Source of the DNA: Elysia crispata
Taxonomy: Eukaryota > Mollusca > Gastropoda > Plakobranchidae
Length of the DNA stretch: 64,000 nt
Reading direction: 5' to 3'
Assembly: GCA_033675545.1 (NCBI GenBank)
Contig: JAWDGP010006462.1
Location: forward strand, 777,501-841,500
This document shows positions 36,005-48,800 of the stretch, piece after piece. The first letter of the stretch is position 1. Each line of letters begins with the position of its first letter. The notes under the pieces were generated by a model, which was given only the letters and a program-made list of their open reading frames with translations, ran no database searches and was not told where the DNA came from. A program made the translations under genes and the position numbers.

Positions 36005-37801
36005 GTTTTACTGCAACCGAAGTAAGTCTGTTAAATATGCAAAGAGAGTCATAAAATTTATAAGTATCACCTTGGTTCACCTTAGAATTTTACACTGGCA
36101 CATTTCTTGCAGTACTGAGTTTCTGGATTAGAGAAAATAGTGCATACAATTTTAAAACTACCATCATGCATTATATAAACAGTGAAAAAAAAATTAGGTG
36201 AAGTAAAAATAATTGTAAAACTACTCAAACTAAAATAGATCTATTTGAGGGGAAAGTGTTAGAATGGAGATACAAAGCTTTAAAAATATAAAAATATTTT
36301 AAAGCATCGCTGACTTAGCTCCCTTCTTTTAAGTTTGTCAAAGCAAAAACAGAAAAGGAAGATAACAGTGTAATCGTGTTACGTTTTAGATATTTATTGT
36401 ATTATCCCCCTTGAATAAATCTGGGAGTTTAACTTTTCCCCATTCTGTGGATTAAGTTGATATTTTCATTCCTCGTGCATGCTGCTGAGCAGGGGGTTAA
36501 AGAAGAAAAACTTTAAAGAAAAAAAATTCGATGCTTCATCATCACCTACAGTATTTTAAACGGAGTAATATTGTATGCAACATGTTCACGTAAGGCGGAC
36601 TGGGGAGGGGTGTGGGAGAGGCACAGAGTAACGGTGTCTTCAAGCTTTTAGAATTTCAAACAAGCTTACCTCTTACTTTTTTCTTTAGATTAAAAGTATC
36701 GTGAATAGTAATGCAGTAACTAAATCTGATTATTTCTGTGTTCCTAACGTTTGTTTTGGATGATAGGACTGCGTGAGATCCTATGTAAGACTACACGCAT
36801 CTTTCTTATTGTGAGGCAAATCGTGAAACGTATGGACAATTTTTATGTTTCGATTGGTTGAGAAAGCTGATGCACTTTCCTAGAAAAGTGGAAGGAAATT
36901 CTGATCTTGCCCTTTATACCGCATGATGATGCCAACACAGACTGTCAAGTTAGAGTGGACCGTGTTAAAACGAAATCGATTTAGGAGCAGTATCTTTGAA
37001 GAGTCCCTTATTAAAAATTCGTCGAATCGAATGAACAACTTTGTTGTTCTCCGCTTTCTCTATATCTCTCTGTTTTTCTCCTTTTTTTTTTTTTTTTTTC
37101 TTAAAGCGGTCTATTCATTTTTCCCCCCTCGCATCTCAGTCACACAAGCCAGAAAGCCTATGTAATGTGCCTAATGGCAGCATTAAATAACGAACGACCG
37201 AGTACAATGCATGCGGTTTCTTAATGAACCACCATTGTGCGCTTTGGGCTGCAAAGTCAGGATTTGCTTTTTTCTTTTTTTTTAAACTAAAGCGTTCAAA
37301 GTCAGCTTTCTTGCAAGGATAAATAGAAAACTTACGATACGATTGTCACATTGACGTTTCAACTGTCTCAAGGTTTCTGTATGAGTTGTTATTGATGTTG
37401 GAATTATTGTGATTATGTAAAAAGTAAAAAACCAATATGCTGGGATAGACGTAAATTTGATGACATTTTTTAACAATTCTTTTTAGAACAAGGTCATAGG
37501 ATCGTTTAAACCGTTATTAGCTTTTTCCTAGCTTCCATGTATAAGGATAATGGGACTCTGTTGTAATCATAAAGTCTGGGTTTATTTATATTTTTAACAC
37601 CATGTTATGTAACAGTAAAAAAAATTATCTACAACGTTTTCTAAGACGTGTGTATGTAGAGCTTATGAATGCTCCTGGGCAAACAACATCAATGACAAAG
37701 CATTTTGTCCCGCAATGTAAGGGTTAATCGTTTGACTGCGCTGCAAACGCTACCAAGGACAGGTAACACATGGTACCAGCGTGAAAAATAGTCCCTAGAA
37801 T

Positions 37802-37858
37802 GAATCGATCGGTTGATCCAACCAACGCCCTATCTTCTGATCAGTTATTGATTGCGGC
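37802..37858 (+). promoter_or_regulatory. Duplicated conserved block A, copy 1
   Basis: CGCCCTAT (37826) and TGATCAGTTATTGATTGC (37838-37855) are matched by copy 2 with identical spacing (61136, 61148-61165): 27 of 30 bases are the same. Flanking AATCGATCG is also shared. It is non-coding by frame. The ATTGATT and ATCGAT words resemble homeodomain/CUT-type sites, which is inference. Confidence 0.6.
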
Positions 37859-38610
37859 AGTTCCTCAAGCCTGACGTCAGTAACACAATGATTGATTGTG
37901 ATCAGACCTATTACATTATATTTACCTCCCTTTTTCCCCATAACCCGCTCCTCCTTACCTCGTCAGTTCTTTTACACTTGTTTTTACTTTCCAGTTTTAA
38001 AAAAGTGTTTCCCAAATTTTAGACGTCTTTAGTCACAAGTGTGTTACTATATACTCTTAGGGTTTTTTTTAAACTTCTTTACATCGTGATTCAGTGGATA
38101 AATATTTAGAAATAAACGAAAAGTGCTACATTTAAGTGGCTGTAAAAGGGTTCACAACTTGACATGATTTCGACCTGATCAATATAAGGTATACCTTGAT
38201 GTGTTAAATAGGCGTGGTTCTTTGAGGGGATCCTTCCATTTATGGTAATTTTTTATCCAGTTTCTTTTGAAGTTCATTCTTTTCAAGCTTATTGTGTAGA
38301 ATCAGGATGTGTTAATATACAGGAACGGAGATAATCTGATTTGTTTCCTTTTGTTGCAACGAAGATTTTTTAAGTTGTTAATTGTTTTGAGTTTTTGTCG
38401 TTTTTTTTTTAAGAACAGTGACATTCATCCAACAAAATATTACTTTTCGTCATTAAGGAAAGTAAACTGCAGTACAACATTAGGTTTATTTTTAATTTTT
38501 ATTCATAAATCCTAGGTGATAAGCACAACATGGGCCATGCCACGTCTTTGTGTCTGCGCGTTTCTTTGTTCTAATTTTAGCGAAGCAGTTACGAAACAGA
38601 CCTTTTTCAT

Positions 38611-38684
<74 letters not shown>

Positions 38685-38929
38685 TCGATCCACTATCTAC
38701 CTATCTGTTTATCTATCTATCGATGTTACTTCTTTATACTTTATTTCTCTAGGTCTTTAACTTTCTCCTCTCTCTCTCTCTGGCGTCCCTCCCTCTTTCT
38801 GTCTTTCAATCTCTATCAGTATCACCTACTTTCTCTCTCCCCTTGTCCCTAAGCACATTTATCTCCTTTACCCCTCTTCCTCTATCCGAAGCGCATAATT
38901 ATGTTGTTATTGCCGATTACTTGAGGCAT

Positions 38930-39262
38930 TGTCTGGCCATTGCCCTCTCCCCATTTCTATAAGCTTATAATTAAGGGCGCACTGTCTATACCTGTCACCT
39001 GTTAACGTTGCTGGCAGATTTGACCAAATGTTTCTGGAGAAGAAATCTTTGTCATTGAGCAAGACTTCGTAGCAGAGAGTGAGCTTGGTGTGATCAGAGA
39101 ATCAGGTTTGACGGTGCCAGTCCTGGGCCTGAACGAGAGATCTTCAGAGTTGTACCATGACCTGAGTTGTTGTGAAACCAAGAGCTTGCACATCACCTTG
39201 CTTAGCACGTTGTCATTGAGACTTGAAACTGGGTTGCTCATTCTTCTATGGTCCTGGTTAGA
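38930..39262 (+). promoter_or_regulatory. Duplicated conserved block B, copy 1
   Basis: Shares, in order and with near-equal spacing, GGGCGCAC (38975), ATCTTTGTCA (39045), GGTGTGATCAGAGAA, GACGGTGCCAG and GAGAGATCTTCAG (39135) with 61815-61981. Differences are not biased to third positions in any frame, so it is treated as non-coding. CTTTGT matches SOX/TCF HMG-box core sites (inference). A (CT)n tract at 38621-38679 sits between A and B, as in copy 2. Confidence 0.6.
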
Positions 39263-40490
39263 CCTAAGTCGCGAACTAAGTAGGCTATATTTGCACTACC
39301 CGGTACTAATTTTAGGTTTGAGTTCTTGTATTGTCGGACTCCTGCTGATAATAGTGAAATGAAGATTTAGGAGACATTTAATTCGTTGCAAAGTCGGCGG
39401 CAGGTGCACAGCAAGTAAATAACGAGACTTTGAAACTTTTATATTTCGTCACTGGAATTTATATGCTTTTCCACTATACTTTGCTGTGGATATTCTTTGC
39501 ATTGACTCATGTGGGAAAGTGCGATTTCGTACTGTGTCAAGTTATTGAAAATACCTTTACTTGTGTGCTTATACTTCGAGATGACCAGCGTGAGTTACAA
39601 GAAGTTATACTTTTCTAGAGCTGTTATACCGGTAGTAAATTTCCAGAAGTGTAGAATCAGCTATTGTCAATATGACAAACCGTTGGTATTTTTAAGAGTT
39701 ATTAGTTTAGAAATAGAGAGTGATTGTTTTGAATTTACTAAACTCTTTTGTGAGAAGGCCAGTCCTGCTCGTGGATAATGAAGTCTCGAGTCTGTCTAAG
39801 GGAAGGTATATTTTTCCGTAATACTTTTTTAACGGCATGTGTGTAGTCAAAATTCTCTGATATCGTGTGTTTTCCTGTACAAAACGGTTAAGAACCGGTA
39901 CTGAATGCATCTTATTGCGTTCGCGAATAATCACATAACCTGGCCTGTTGAAGACATTTCGTTGCCTTGACATATAATTTTGCTGCTGGTGTTGTGTTAT
40001 CAGTGTATCTCATCCATTCTTTCCTGGTGATGCCGGTCGACGTGCTGAAGGTGCTCTTGTATTTTGAATTACTTCTTCACTGGCAGCATCTTATTTTCAT
40101 GTTTACTTTATTACCATAGTTACCATTATTCCAGATCTCGGGATCTCCCTACTTTTCCCCCTCCGCTTCATCCTCAGGCATGTCATCGCCACTTTTCCAT
40201 CGGCGCGTATAGGAAAACTAGCAGGGTAAGCTCCTGAAGGGCTGAAAATATGTGTTTGAGCTGAGCTCAAGGCTGAACAAATGCTATAAGGGAGTTAAGC
40301 TCCATTGTCCACCTCTGTTATTAGAGAGACCTGCGTACTGCGTAGAACGTGTCATTTTATTGTCATCAGCGCCTGGGAAATCATTGGCTGTCATGATGGG
40401 ATTAACTTTAGGTTTTTACTCCTTTCCTCAGTGTATGTGTGTGGCTCTCTGCCCAATTAACCATATATCCATTCCTACTTTCACAAGTTT

Positions 40491-40496
40491 CTCTCT

Positions 40497-40586
<90 letters not shown>
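40491..40586. repeat. (CT)n microsatellite
   Basis: Between duplicated blocks B and C, copy 1. A shorter CT run follows at 40614-40635. Confidence 0.96.
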
Positions 40587-40592
<6 letters not shown>

Positions 40593-41867
40593 GTCACTCT
40601 TTCTGTCTCTCTTTCCCTCTCTCTCTCTCTCTCTCATAAAAATGTATGTATAAATAAATGTATATCTATATATATATATATATATTCATTAAATGAATGC
40701 AGCCTCTCTAATGCGCCATTAAAGCATGTCTAATTTAAACAGCTCTTGTAATTTTTTTTTGTTTATAATGTTATGTTAGTATTTGACATCACACCCGATC
40801 GGGGTCCTGACACACCTTAAAGTTTGACACGGAAAACAGCACCACCTCACAATAAATCGGATACGTCATGTAAAAAAAAGTATCGTGTGCTATGTGCCCC
40901 TTGCTTCTCGAGAAATTAATGGTTGTTGATATTGATTGGGTTTTCTATTTACTGCCTTCTTGAAGTGTAGATTTCTGATACTGGGTAGGCTCTATGTGAA
41001 TTCATTTGCATGTGTGATAAGGGCAAAGGACAACCTGTGTTTTTATGATACATACACAAAATTATTCTCCCTTCCTCCTCCCCTGGATAACACCCCTAGA
41101 CAAAGGAGTTGGTGGTCAAGTAGCAGGTCCTCTTTACGTCCGGAGCTTATTAAATACCAGGGACTCTAAAACCACACCAAAATCATGTCATGAAGTGAAT
41201 ACGTTGCCACCTGAGCAATGAGAGAAACAGAAAGACACGCGAACCGAAACGACAGAGTTTGTCGTAAAATACTTTTAATAATTATGAGTCTAATTTTATT
41301 TCAGCTACAGTGTATATCTTTAGCTTGGTCGCATCGTAGGGCTAAGTAAAAATGAAAAAAACTTGGGCTGATTAAGTTTCAAATTTTGAGACCCCCCCCC
41401 CCCTCCCCCCCTGGTTATCTCGACGGGTTTGTGTTCCTATGCTGTAACTATACCATATTTGTTTGTGCATAGCTAGGACCTGGTGATAAGAATAATGTGC
41501 CAGAGTAAAGCCTAGTCAGCCCACAGAAATCACTAGTGTCTTGCTTGATCAGTATTGTAAGGAACGATTCTCGGAGGGCGCGGTGAATTCGTCACTCGTG
41601 AAGGAAATGGAAAATTAAATTAATTGTGTTGACTTATGACGAATCGATTTTAAAGTTATATTATACTATATTCGAAGTGTGGTCGTAGATGTAAGTAGCT
41701 ACTTTGTTAATCTTCGCAGAACTGGTTTAAATTTCTATGCCTTCGCAGGTCTTTCATGGGTTTTTTTTCTTTTCCTAACGCGAATCTTAATTTGTCCAAC
41801 AGACTTCATTCTGTTGCTTCTGGGCTAGTCAAGACTCGAGGTTATAGTTCTTACAACCAATTTAACT

Positions 41868-41997
<130 letters not shown>

Positions 41998-42300
41998 CTA
42001 TTTCTCCCTACTTCCCGTTCACGTACCATCTCTTTGTCTCGCTTTCTCATTCTAACTCTTTTTCTCTCGTATATATATTTAGTATTATTATAAATAGAAA
42101 AGTGTTATATTTTGCCATTGCTTTCGAAACGAAATCGGATTTCTAACAAACCAGGAACAAAATAAACCTTAAAAGATATCAATCGGTAACATCGGAGTAA
42201 AACTGGAGAGGAGGCACGTGTTAATTTTTTCCCCAGCATCCAGTACTGATGAAGTTATATTAAAAAATGCTGGAAAATTCTTAATAAAGGTGTATGCAAG

Positions 42301-42513
42301 GTGAAGGAGTTCGAATCTCGGCCGTCGAGTATTTCTGTGTATGACAATCTAGTCATTGGTTGGTGTAATCCAAGCATCATGACTGAGCCCAGCAGCAATC
42401 TGACAGACTCGCTCACCTCCATGCTCTGCTATCTCCAAAACGCGAGCTTTTCGGGTGGTCTGGACGATGATAACACGACAAGCAATCATTCTGAGACGTG
42501 TGAACTTTTTGTG
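42301..42513 (+). CDS. Duplicated exon C, copy 1 (71 codons, unknown protein)
   Basis: Open exon-like segment from AAG/GTG to a donor GTG/GTATGT (GT at 42514), phase 0. It reads VKEFES, later VYDNL, WCNPSIM, SSNLTDSLTSMLCYLQNAS and GGLDDDNTT. Copy 2 at 63000-63218 aligns throughout, with mostly synonymous changes and indels of whole codons. An in-frame ATG (SIM) could be the start if this is a first exon. Similarity continues about 35 nt upstream (AATGCTGG). The acceptor is weak. No family is recognised. Being acidic and Ser/Thr-rich, it could be a regulatory N-terminal region; that is a guess. Confidence 0.6.
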
Positions 42514-43282
42514 GTATGTCTTTAAGGACCTTTCACTGGCGCCTGTCGTGTGATTTATGAATTTATAATTAGATCTTTCTTCACCTTTCTCCATACCACT
42601 GCTATTAGTGTCCTTCTCCGGCTCTTCCTCATACTACTAATGCTGGTTGTGCTGGTGCTGGTGCTGCAGCTCTACTACCACTACAATCACCACTAATATG
42701 ATTAAATGTACATTATGAAGTTTGCCACTCTCTCACTCTTTTCCTTTTACGTGCAAGATGTTATTAATGAAAAACAGGGGTCCAAGGGAGAATGATTTAA
42801 TCGTTATGTGGGATTCTTAGTAAGCTCTCGATTCAATATTATAATAACAAAGTATTTATCTAACTTTAGGTACATGAAAATATCCTTGAAGGTCATTATT
42901 GCATTCTTTTGTTTATGTGCAATTTCACAGGTTCTTTTCTCTCAGTTATTTGAAAACAACAACAAAAATCTCCAAGTACAATGCTATGACTATGTGCCCT
43001 CTAGATATTTGATCTATAATTAAGGTGTGCTTTGTGCACGCTTAAATTGTTTGATGCCCTGATAAGCTGCGATCCCTCAAAGTTAAACACCATTTTTTTT
43101 ACTGACGGCAGCGTAGCCTTGGTTATTGTTTTTTATTTTCTTCAGTGTGTTTGGCGTCGCAGTTCGATTGATAGAAAAATAAAGTCGGCCTTGTCTAAGT
43201 TTTATATCTGGCACAATCGGATTTGTGTTGAGCCTATAATCTTGGTAAAATGCAAAACAGTAAATAAAAAAGAGAGGGAGTG

Positions 43283-43286
43283 TGTT

Positions 43287-43349
<63 letters not shown>
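43283..43349. repeat. (GT)n(GA)n compound microsatellite
   Basis: GTGTGT runs directly into GAGAGA; between exon C and block D, copy 1. Confidence 0.95.
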
Positions 43350-43351
<2 letters not shown>

Positions 43352-44054
43352 CCAGATGGAGTCATGGTATTAAGAATTGAAATGGTGATTTTCGGGTTCC
43401 GCGTTTTATACGTACATGTATTTTAAATGTTGGTGGCGCAAATTTAGCTGTGGAAGCGCAATGAATAAATGATAATCAAAAACAGGCTGTTTGTTTGTTT
43501 GTTTTTCTCTTTTCATTTATTCTATGTCGCAGAGGTTTCTAGAGGTAATTTAGAGTAGCGTAATGATTTCACTCTTTCAGTATTTTAGCTTAGAGGACAT
43601 TGATGTTCAGCATGCATTTACTGTAGCATTGAAGACGACCAAAAGATGCGAAATAGCTTGAACATTGATTATTGATTACTCTGACATTTAAAGTTCTTCA
43701 GTTCGTTATTTGGTCGTGAATTTTTTAATATATATTTTAACTGTTATTAAAATATTAGAGTTGACTATTTTTGTAACGCTGGGTATATATAATTATTTGC
43801 AGCGATTTCTTTTTGTCTATAGTAAAATATCGGATAGGAATTAGGATACAGATTTGGGCACAAATAGAGAGAAAGAGAGATAGGAAGATGGAAAGATTAG
43901 AGAGAGAGGGGGTGAAAGAGATGAAAGGCATCAATAGGGAGAATCCATAGTTTCCAAAGCCACCCTTATGTTGTTCTTTTGTTTTTTTTTAATGCAAGGA
44001 TATAAGTAACGCGTTTAAGGCGGAACCAAAAAGATCCCTAGTTATGATTAACAC

Positions 44055-44180
44055 AGAGAGCTAGGCCTAGTGGCGACGGCCTGGGGCTCGAGGGAATCGA
44101 TTGAAGTCGTTATCTTGGGGTTCCAGATGTTTAGCTGATCGGTCGGCCGGCTGGGCACAGGTCGATACAGGTTATTATTA
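44055..44180 (+). promoter_or_regulatory. Duplicated conserved block D, copy 1
   Basis: GGTCGATACAGGTTATTATT (44160-44179) matches copy 2 (63671-63690) at 19 of 20 bases. Upstream, ATCGAT (44097) and the following TTAT and CAGATGT-like words also align. It lies 3' of exon C in both copies. Non-coding. Confidence 0.55.
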
Positions 44181-44848
44181 GATTAAAGCGACGGGGGACT
44201 AAAGGAGATCCGGTAGGTCACAGAATGAGACAGATGGCAGCTGGCGGAGACCAGGAGAATCATGGCCAGTTAAAGCATATTTCAGGATACAGGGAGAGGC
44301 TTCCAGAAAAAGGGAGAAAAAGAGGGTATGAGCCGGGCAATACTTGAGAGAAATGAATAAAGAGCCAGATTGTGTAAAAGATGCAGAGAGAGAGAAAGGG
44401 TTTTTCTCTTCAAAACTGCGTTAGCTTTCACGGTTTGGTCAAATTAATTCCAGCAAGCCTTCCAGCAATGTTTATGAGATGTGCAGAAGACAAATGAGGG
44501 AAAATTGTGAGCATTGCTCGCATTGTTTCTAATGGTTTGACAAGGAGGAAAGAAAATGAATAAGAAGTATAATTTTTCCCACGGCATCTTGCAGACATTT
44601 CTTCTCATACGGTATTTGAATTTTTGAAAGCTTAATGGGGGACTAGAATATCATGATCTAAAAGAAAGCTCAAACTGAAATCTGATCTTTGTTATAATTC
44701 CACGTGCTATTGCATTTGTACATTATGCAAAAAGCTAACATGAGAAAAAGCCTGGTAAATACTATTTGCTGATATATCCCTGCAATTAGGCTCCTGAGTG
44801 CTTCATTCAATTTCACACAAAGAACTAACCATAGTTTTCTTACATTGG

Positions 44849-44898
44849 TTTTTAAATATTAAGTGGTGAAAAGGCTTTTAAATATTAAGTGGTGAATA
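44849..44898. repeat. Short tandem repeat
   Basis: TTTTAAATATTAAGTGGTGAA occurs twice back to back with a few bases between. Local duplication; no function evident. Confidence 0.8.
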
Positions 44899-45197
44899 GG
44901 GAGAAAACAAGGCTTTGTTTTAGGTATCTAATTAAGTACAAGAAAAGAAACCGGTGTTAGTGATAACCAAGTTATACAAGTCAGTGTATCAGCAGGTAAA
45001 AAGCAGAAGTGAATGAAGAGTCCGCGGTGAACTACTTCCTGTTCCTAAATTATCGCCTCCGCGTCTATAAGCTGGGACCAAGGCGTTTCACTAAGTAACA
45101 CTGCGGAGATAGGCTATTGCATGCAATCAAGAGGCATCAACTTTATGAAACTACTGCTGACTTGAAAGTTGATGAGTTTAGGGATAATTATAATAAT

Positions 45198-45199
<2 letters not shown>

Positions 45200-45267
<68 letters not shown>
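45200..45267. repeat. (AT)n microsatellite upstream of NIPA
   Basis: About 68 bp of uninterrupted TA, some 570 bp before the NIPA start codon. Confidence 0.96.
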
Positions 45268-45270
<3 letters not shown>

Positions 45271-45837
45271 GAGCCGCAATTAATAGAGAGTTTAAAAACT
45301 TGCACTCTGGCGATCTTTTTACGCTCGTCTAAATTGCTTCTTCATTAACAGTTCAAATGTTTTTAAGATAGCCTGCTGAAAAAGGCCAACCCATACTGGT
45401 CGAACAATCGATTGAATTTTCAATGTGCATGTCATGAGAAAATTGATTTTATGTTTTGTATTGAAAAATTGAAAACAAGATAAAAGAAGAATGAGTTGAA
45501 TGGAGTGGCTCTGGTGCTTATTATACTGAAATTCTGAAAAGTCTCCTTGGGCCGATTATGCCACCAAAATGACGCACGATAACTATCTAAAGAATAAAGG
45601 GAAAAAGGACTTAAAGATTTGGGTGAAGTGATTATGAAACTTTTAAAAAGCAGCGTTTAATGTCTTTATACCTACAAATAAGAAAAAAAATCTCTAAAAA
45701 AGCCTAAAATGAATGTTATAATCTGCAAAACACCTCCTCTCTAGTTCTGTACAGAAACAAAAATTTAATTAAGCTGATTGTGAGCGTTCAGCTGTCAAAT
45801 AAGTACACAAACATGCCAGCAGCACTGGTTTCACAGC

Positions 45838-48800
45838 ATGGACCAGAACGAGAAATTTTTTTTAAATCACAAAGATTTCCTTTCTCAATTTGTTCGGCCC
45901 TTCCAGGACGCAGTGGTTCGTGAATGCCTAAATGGCTCCTACCTTGCCTTTGAGGACGGTTCTGGATGTGGTGTCAACCTCACGGAGATGATGGACGAGA
46001 CGTCTGGCTCCTCCTCTGACAAAGACATGCAGGACTTTATGATCGGCTTGTGCCTGGCCGTGAGCTCTTCCGTCTTCATTGGCTCCAGCTTTATCTTCAA
46101 GAAGCTTGGTCTGCTCAGATACGCCAAGAGGGTCAGCATAAGAGCTAGTAAGTCTCGAAGATATTCTGTTTATTACATTTCTTGTAATGGCAAACCTGAA
46201 CTGACTTCTTTTGAAATTATATTTTTACTTAGCTTAAACAGAAGACGAGAGGTGTTGAAATCTCATTAGTTTTCTCACTTTTTATTTTGACTTCCGTCCA
46301 TTTTTTTCTTCATCTCTTTTTTTATTTTAGTTTCTTCTTTTGTTTTAAAACCTTTGAATTGGCAGAATATTTAAAGGTTAAATTTACAAGATTTTGTATA
46401 TTGAACTTAGGTTTAATTTTGGACCTTTTTTATTCCAAATGTAATTTTTTAATGTATTTTTCAACTTCAGGTAAAGGAGGCTTTGGCTACCTCCGAGAAT
46501 GGATGTGGTGGGCGGGAATGATCTTAAGTGAGTTTTGACATTCTTTAAACTGTGTTGTTTGGATATAAACTTAGCCTGTGTTTTATCTGTAACCTTTTTT
46601 TTTTTTATCTTTATGTAGGTGTAGACATAGTTACAAAATCAACACAGTCTTTGAAGGATAAATTTTAGAGTTTTTTTTAACCATTTTATATTAATAAAGG
46701 CTTTTATATACGTTTTATCTATTTTTTTTTTAATAAAATTAGGGAAAGTATACACATTATAGGATATTTGTTACTTCAATCCCATGATACATTCAAACAA
46801 CCTAAAATGGTCTTTTTTCATTGTAAAACATCATTTCCGGGAAAGCTGTTTTTTTAATTTCAAACTAGATGTCACAATTCAAGTCCTGGCAATATTTAGA
46901 TCCAGTGATTGATAGATATTGTGATTATAAATGAGTCAGAGTAGCAGTATTCGAAGATAAATATTTATTGTCTGTATAATCTAGTTTAGTCCTTGGCTTC
47001 AAAAAGAGATTTAATGCGTGCCTTAAATAAAATGGATTATACAGATAGAATTTCTTTCTTGATGGATAATATCCATTGTTTTTTGTTTTTGTTTTTTAAT
47101 TTATACTTCCAGTGACCCTGGGGGAGTTCATCAATTTTGCAGCATATGCATTTGCTCCTGCCACCCTTGTCACCCCTTTAGGAGCATTGAGTGTTATAGT
47201 AAGGTGAGTTGCAGTCTTCTGGTCTGTCTGCTACAGCTGCTGTCTATTTAAAGACTTTTTTGTTGTTTTTTTTTTTTTTTGTTTTTTTTTTGTTTTGTTT
47301 TTTGTTGTTTTTTTTTTTGTGTATGTGTTCCTCTTATGTAAGATTTGTTTGAGGATCTTCAGGTATAGAGTGTTCCTCTGATATGAGAGGGTCAATCAGA
47401 ATTTTGTGGTCTTTTCCTGTTTCAGTTGGGAGTCAAGACCTTAGTCCTCGTTCGTCTGTTTCTTCAAATAGCATTAATCAAGACCATATTGATCTTTCCT
47501 GTGCCTCTATGAATGTCCAAGAATGGTGGAATCAGAATTTTGTAAAAGTGGTTGAACAAATCTCAGTCCACATCCTCCAGCCTGCCTTCAATTTGAGGTT
47601 GCCAAATGCTTAGTATGGCCAGCAGAGGTTACAGTTTGTAGCAGGTTTTAGAATTCTGGTGGGAACTGACAGAAAATGACCAACTGTGGGGATCTGACTG
47701 GACTGGAAATTTACTACAGTCAAGCAGATTGAAGAAAAGAAAAACTTTTAGAGTTAATCAAGACTTTTTGTTTTCTTTGTTGTGCTTCCCCTAAGTGTTT
47801 CAATCAGGACCATTGAAGTGTTAACCTGTGAGAGTCATATTGGTTTAAAGAGCTTCTGCTTTCATGTGAACCATGGAAGAGTCTTATTTATTAAGTAAAA
47901 TGCTCAGCCTATGTAAGAATTCAAAGATATCACTATGATTTCTGTGAGTTTGACTTGTGGGATATTTGAAAAGCTTTTATAATCTGATGCTTCATATGTA
48001 GATTTTGGCTAATGTTTGAGATTATAACACTGATGTTTACTTTGCGCCAATTAATCTTCAGAATTTCTTGCTATTTATATCTTTTATCCTCCCAAAAAAT
48101 TTTTCCTTAACAACTGTGCTTGATTTCCCTCATTCTTTTCTCTCTCTTTTTTTTTTTTATAAATCTGTTTCATAACCATGCATATCATTCACATTTTCTC
48201 TTTTTTCATTTAGTGCCATTCTTGCAGCTCGAGTGCTGAAAGAGCGCCTCAACATCCTGGGCAAGGTTGGCTGCTTGTTATGTGTTATCGGTTCAACCAT
48301 CATGGTCATACACAGCCCCAAAGAACAAGAAGTTCATGATGTGGAGGACCTGATGGTAAAGATGAAAGAGCCTGGTAAGTGAGTTTAGCTAAAACTATTC
48401 AACAGGTTCATTTTAAGTGCTTAGTTTACACTTTCAACATTCACATCACTTCCTTCAACAAATTCATTTGGGGCGTCATATTTGGGAAGTAAAAGTTTAT
48501 TTTGTGGCAAACTATACTAGAAGAGTAGATTGAAATTATCTATCTCAAATCATTGAATTCTTTTTAGCTCTTATTGGGAAAAAAAAGTTCAATGTAAATA
48601 GTTAAGAGATGATGAGGATATAGAATGTTGAAAAATTAACACATTAAATGAGAGATTTTTGTTTTCATACATGTTGGCAATTATGTCATGTTCATTGCAT
48701 AGACTGGAAAAGGGATTGGCAAAATAACCCCAGAACAAATGAGATTGATTTTTTTTTTAATTGACAAGAAGCAAAAGTTATCAAAGAGACCTCTCTAAAG

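Noticed and set aside
36923-37165. 80-codon plus-strand frame
   Set aside because: Half is translated poly(T); no family similarity is visible.
39002-39362. Open frames on both strands over block B
   Set aside because: Copy 2 does not keep either frame, and differences are not at third positions.
42305-42320. B-box-like AGTTCGAATCT in exon C copy 1
   Set aside because: Copy 2 has ACTTTGAATCC, which breaks the box while keeping the amino acids, so coding is the better explanation.
47383-47613. 76-codon frame in a NIPA intron
   Set aside because: Interrupts no NIPA homology, has no splice borders in phase, and no family is recognised.
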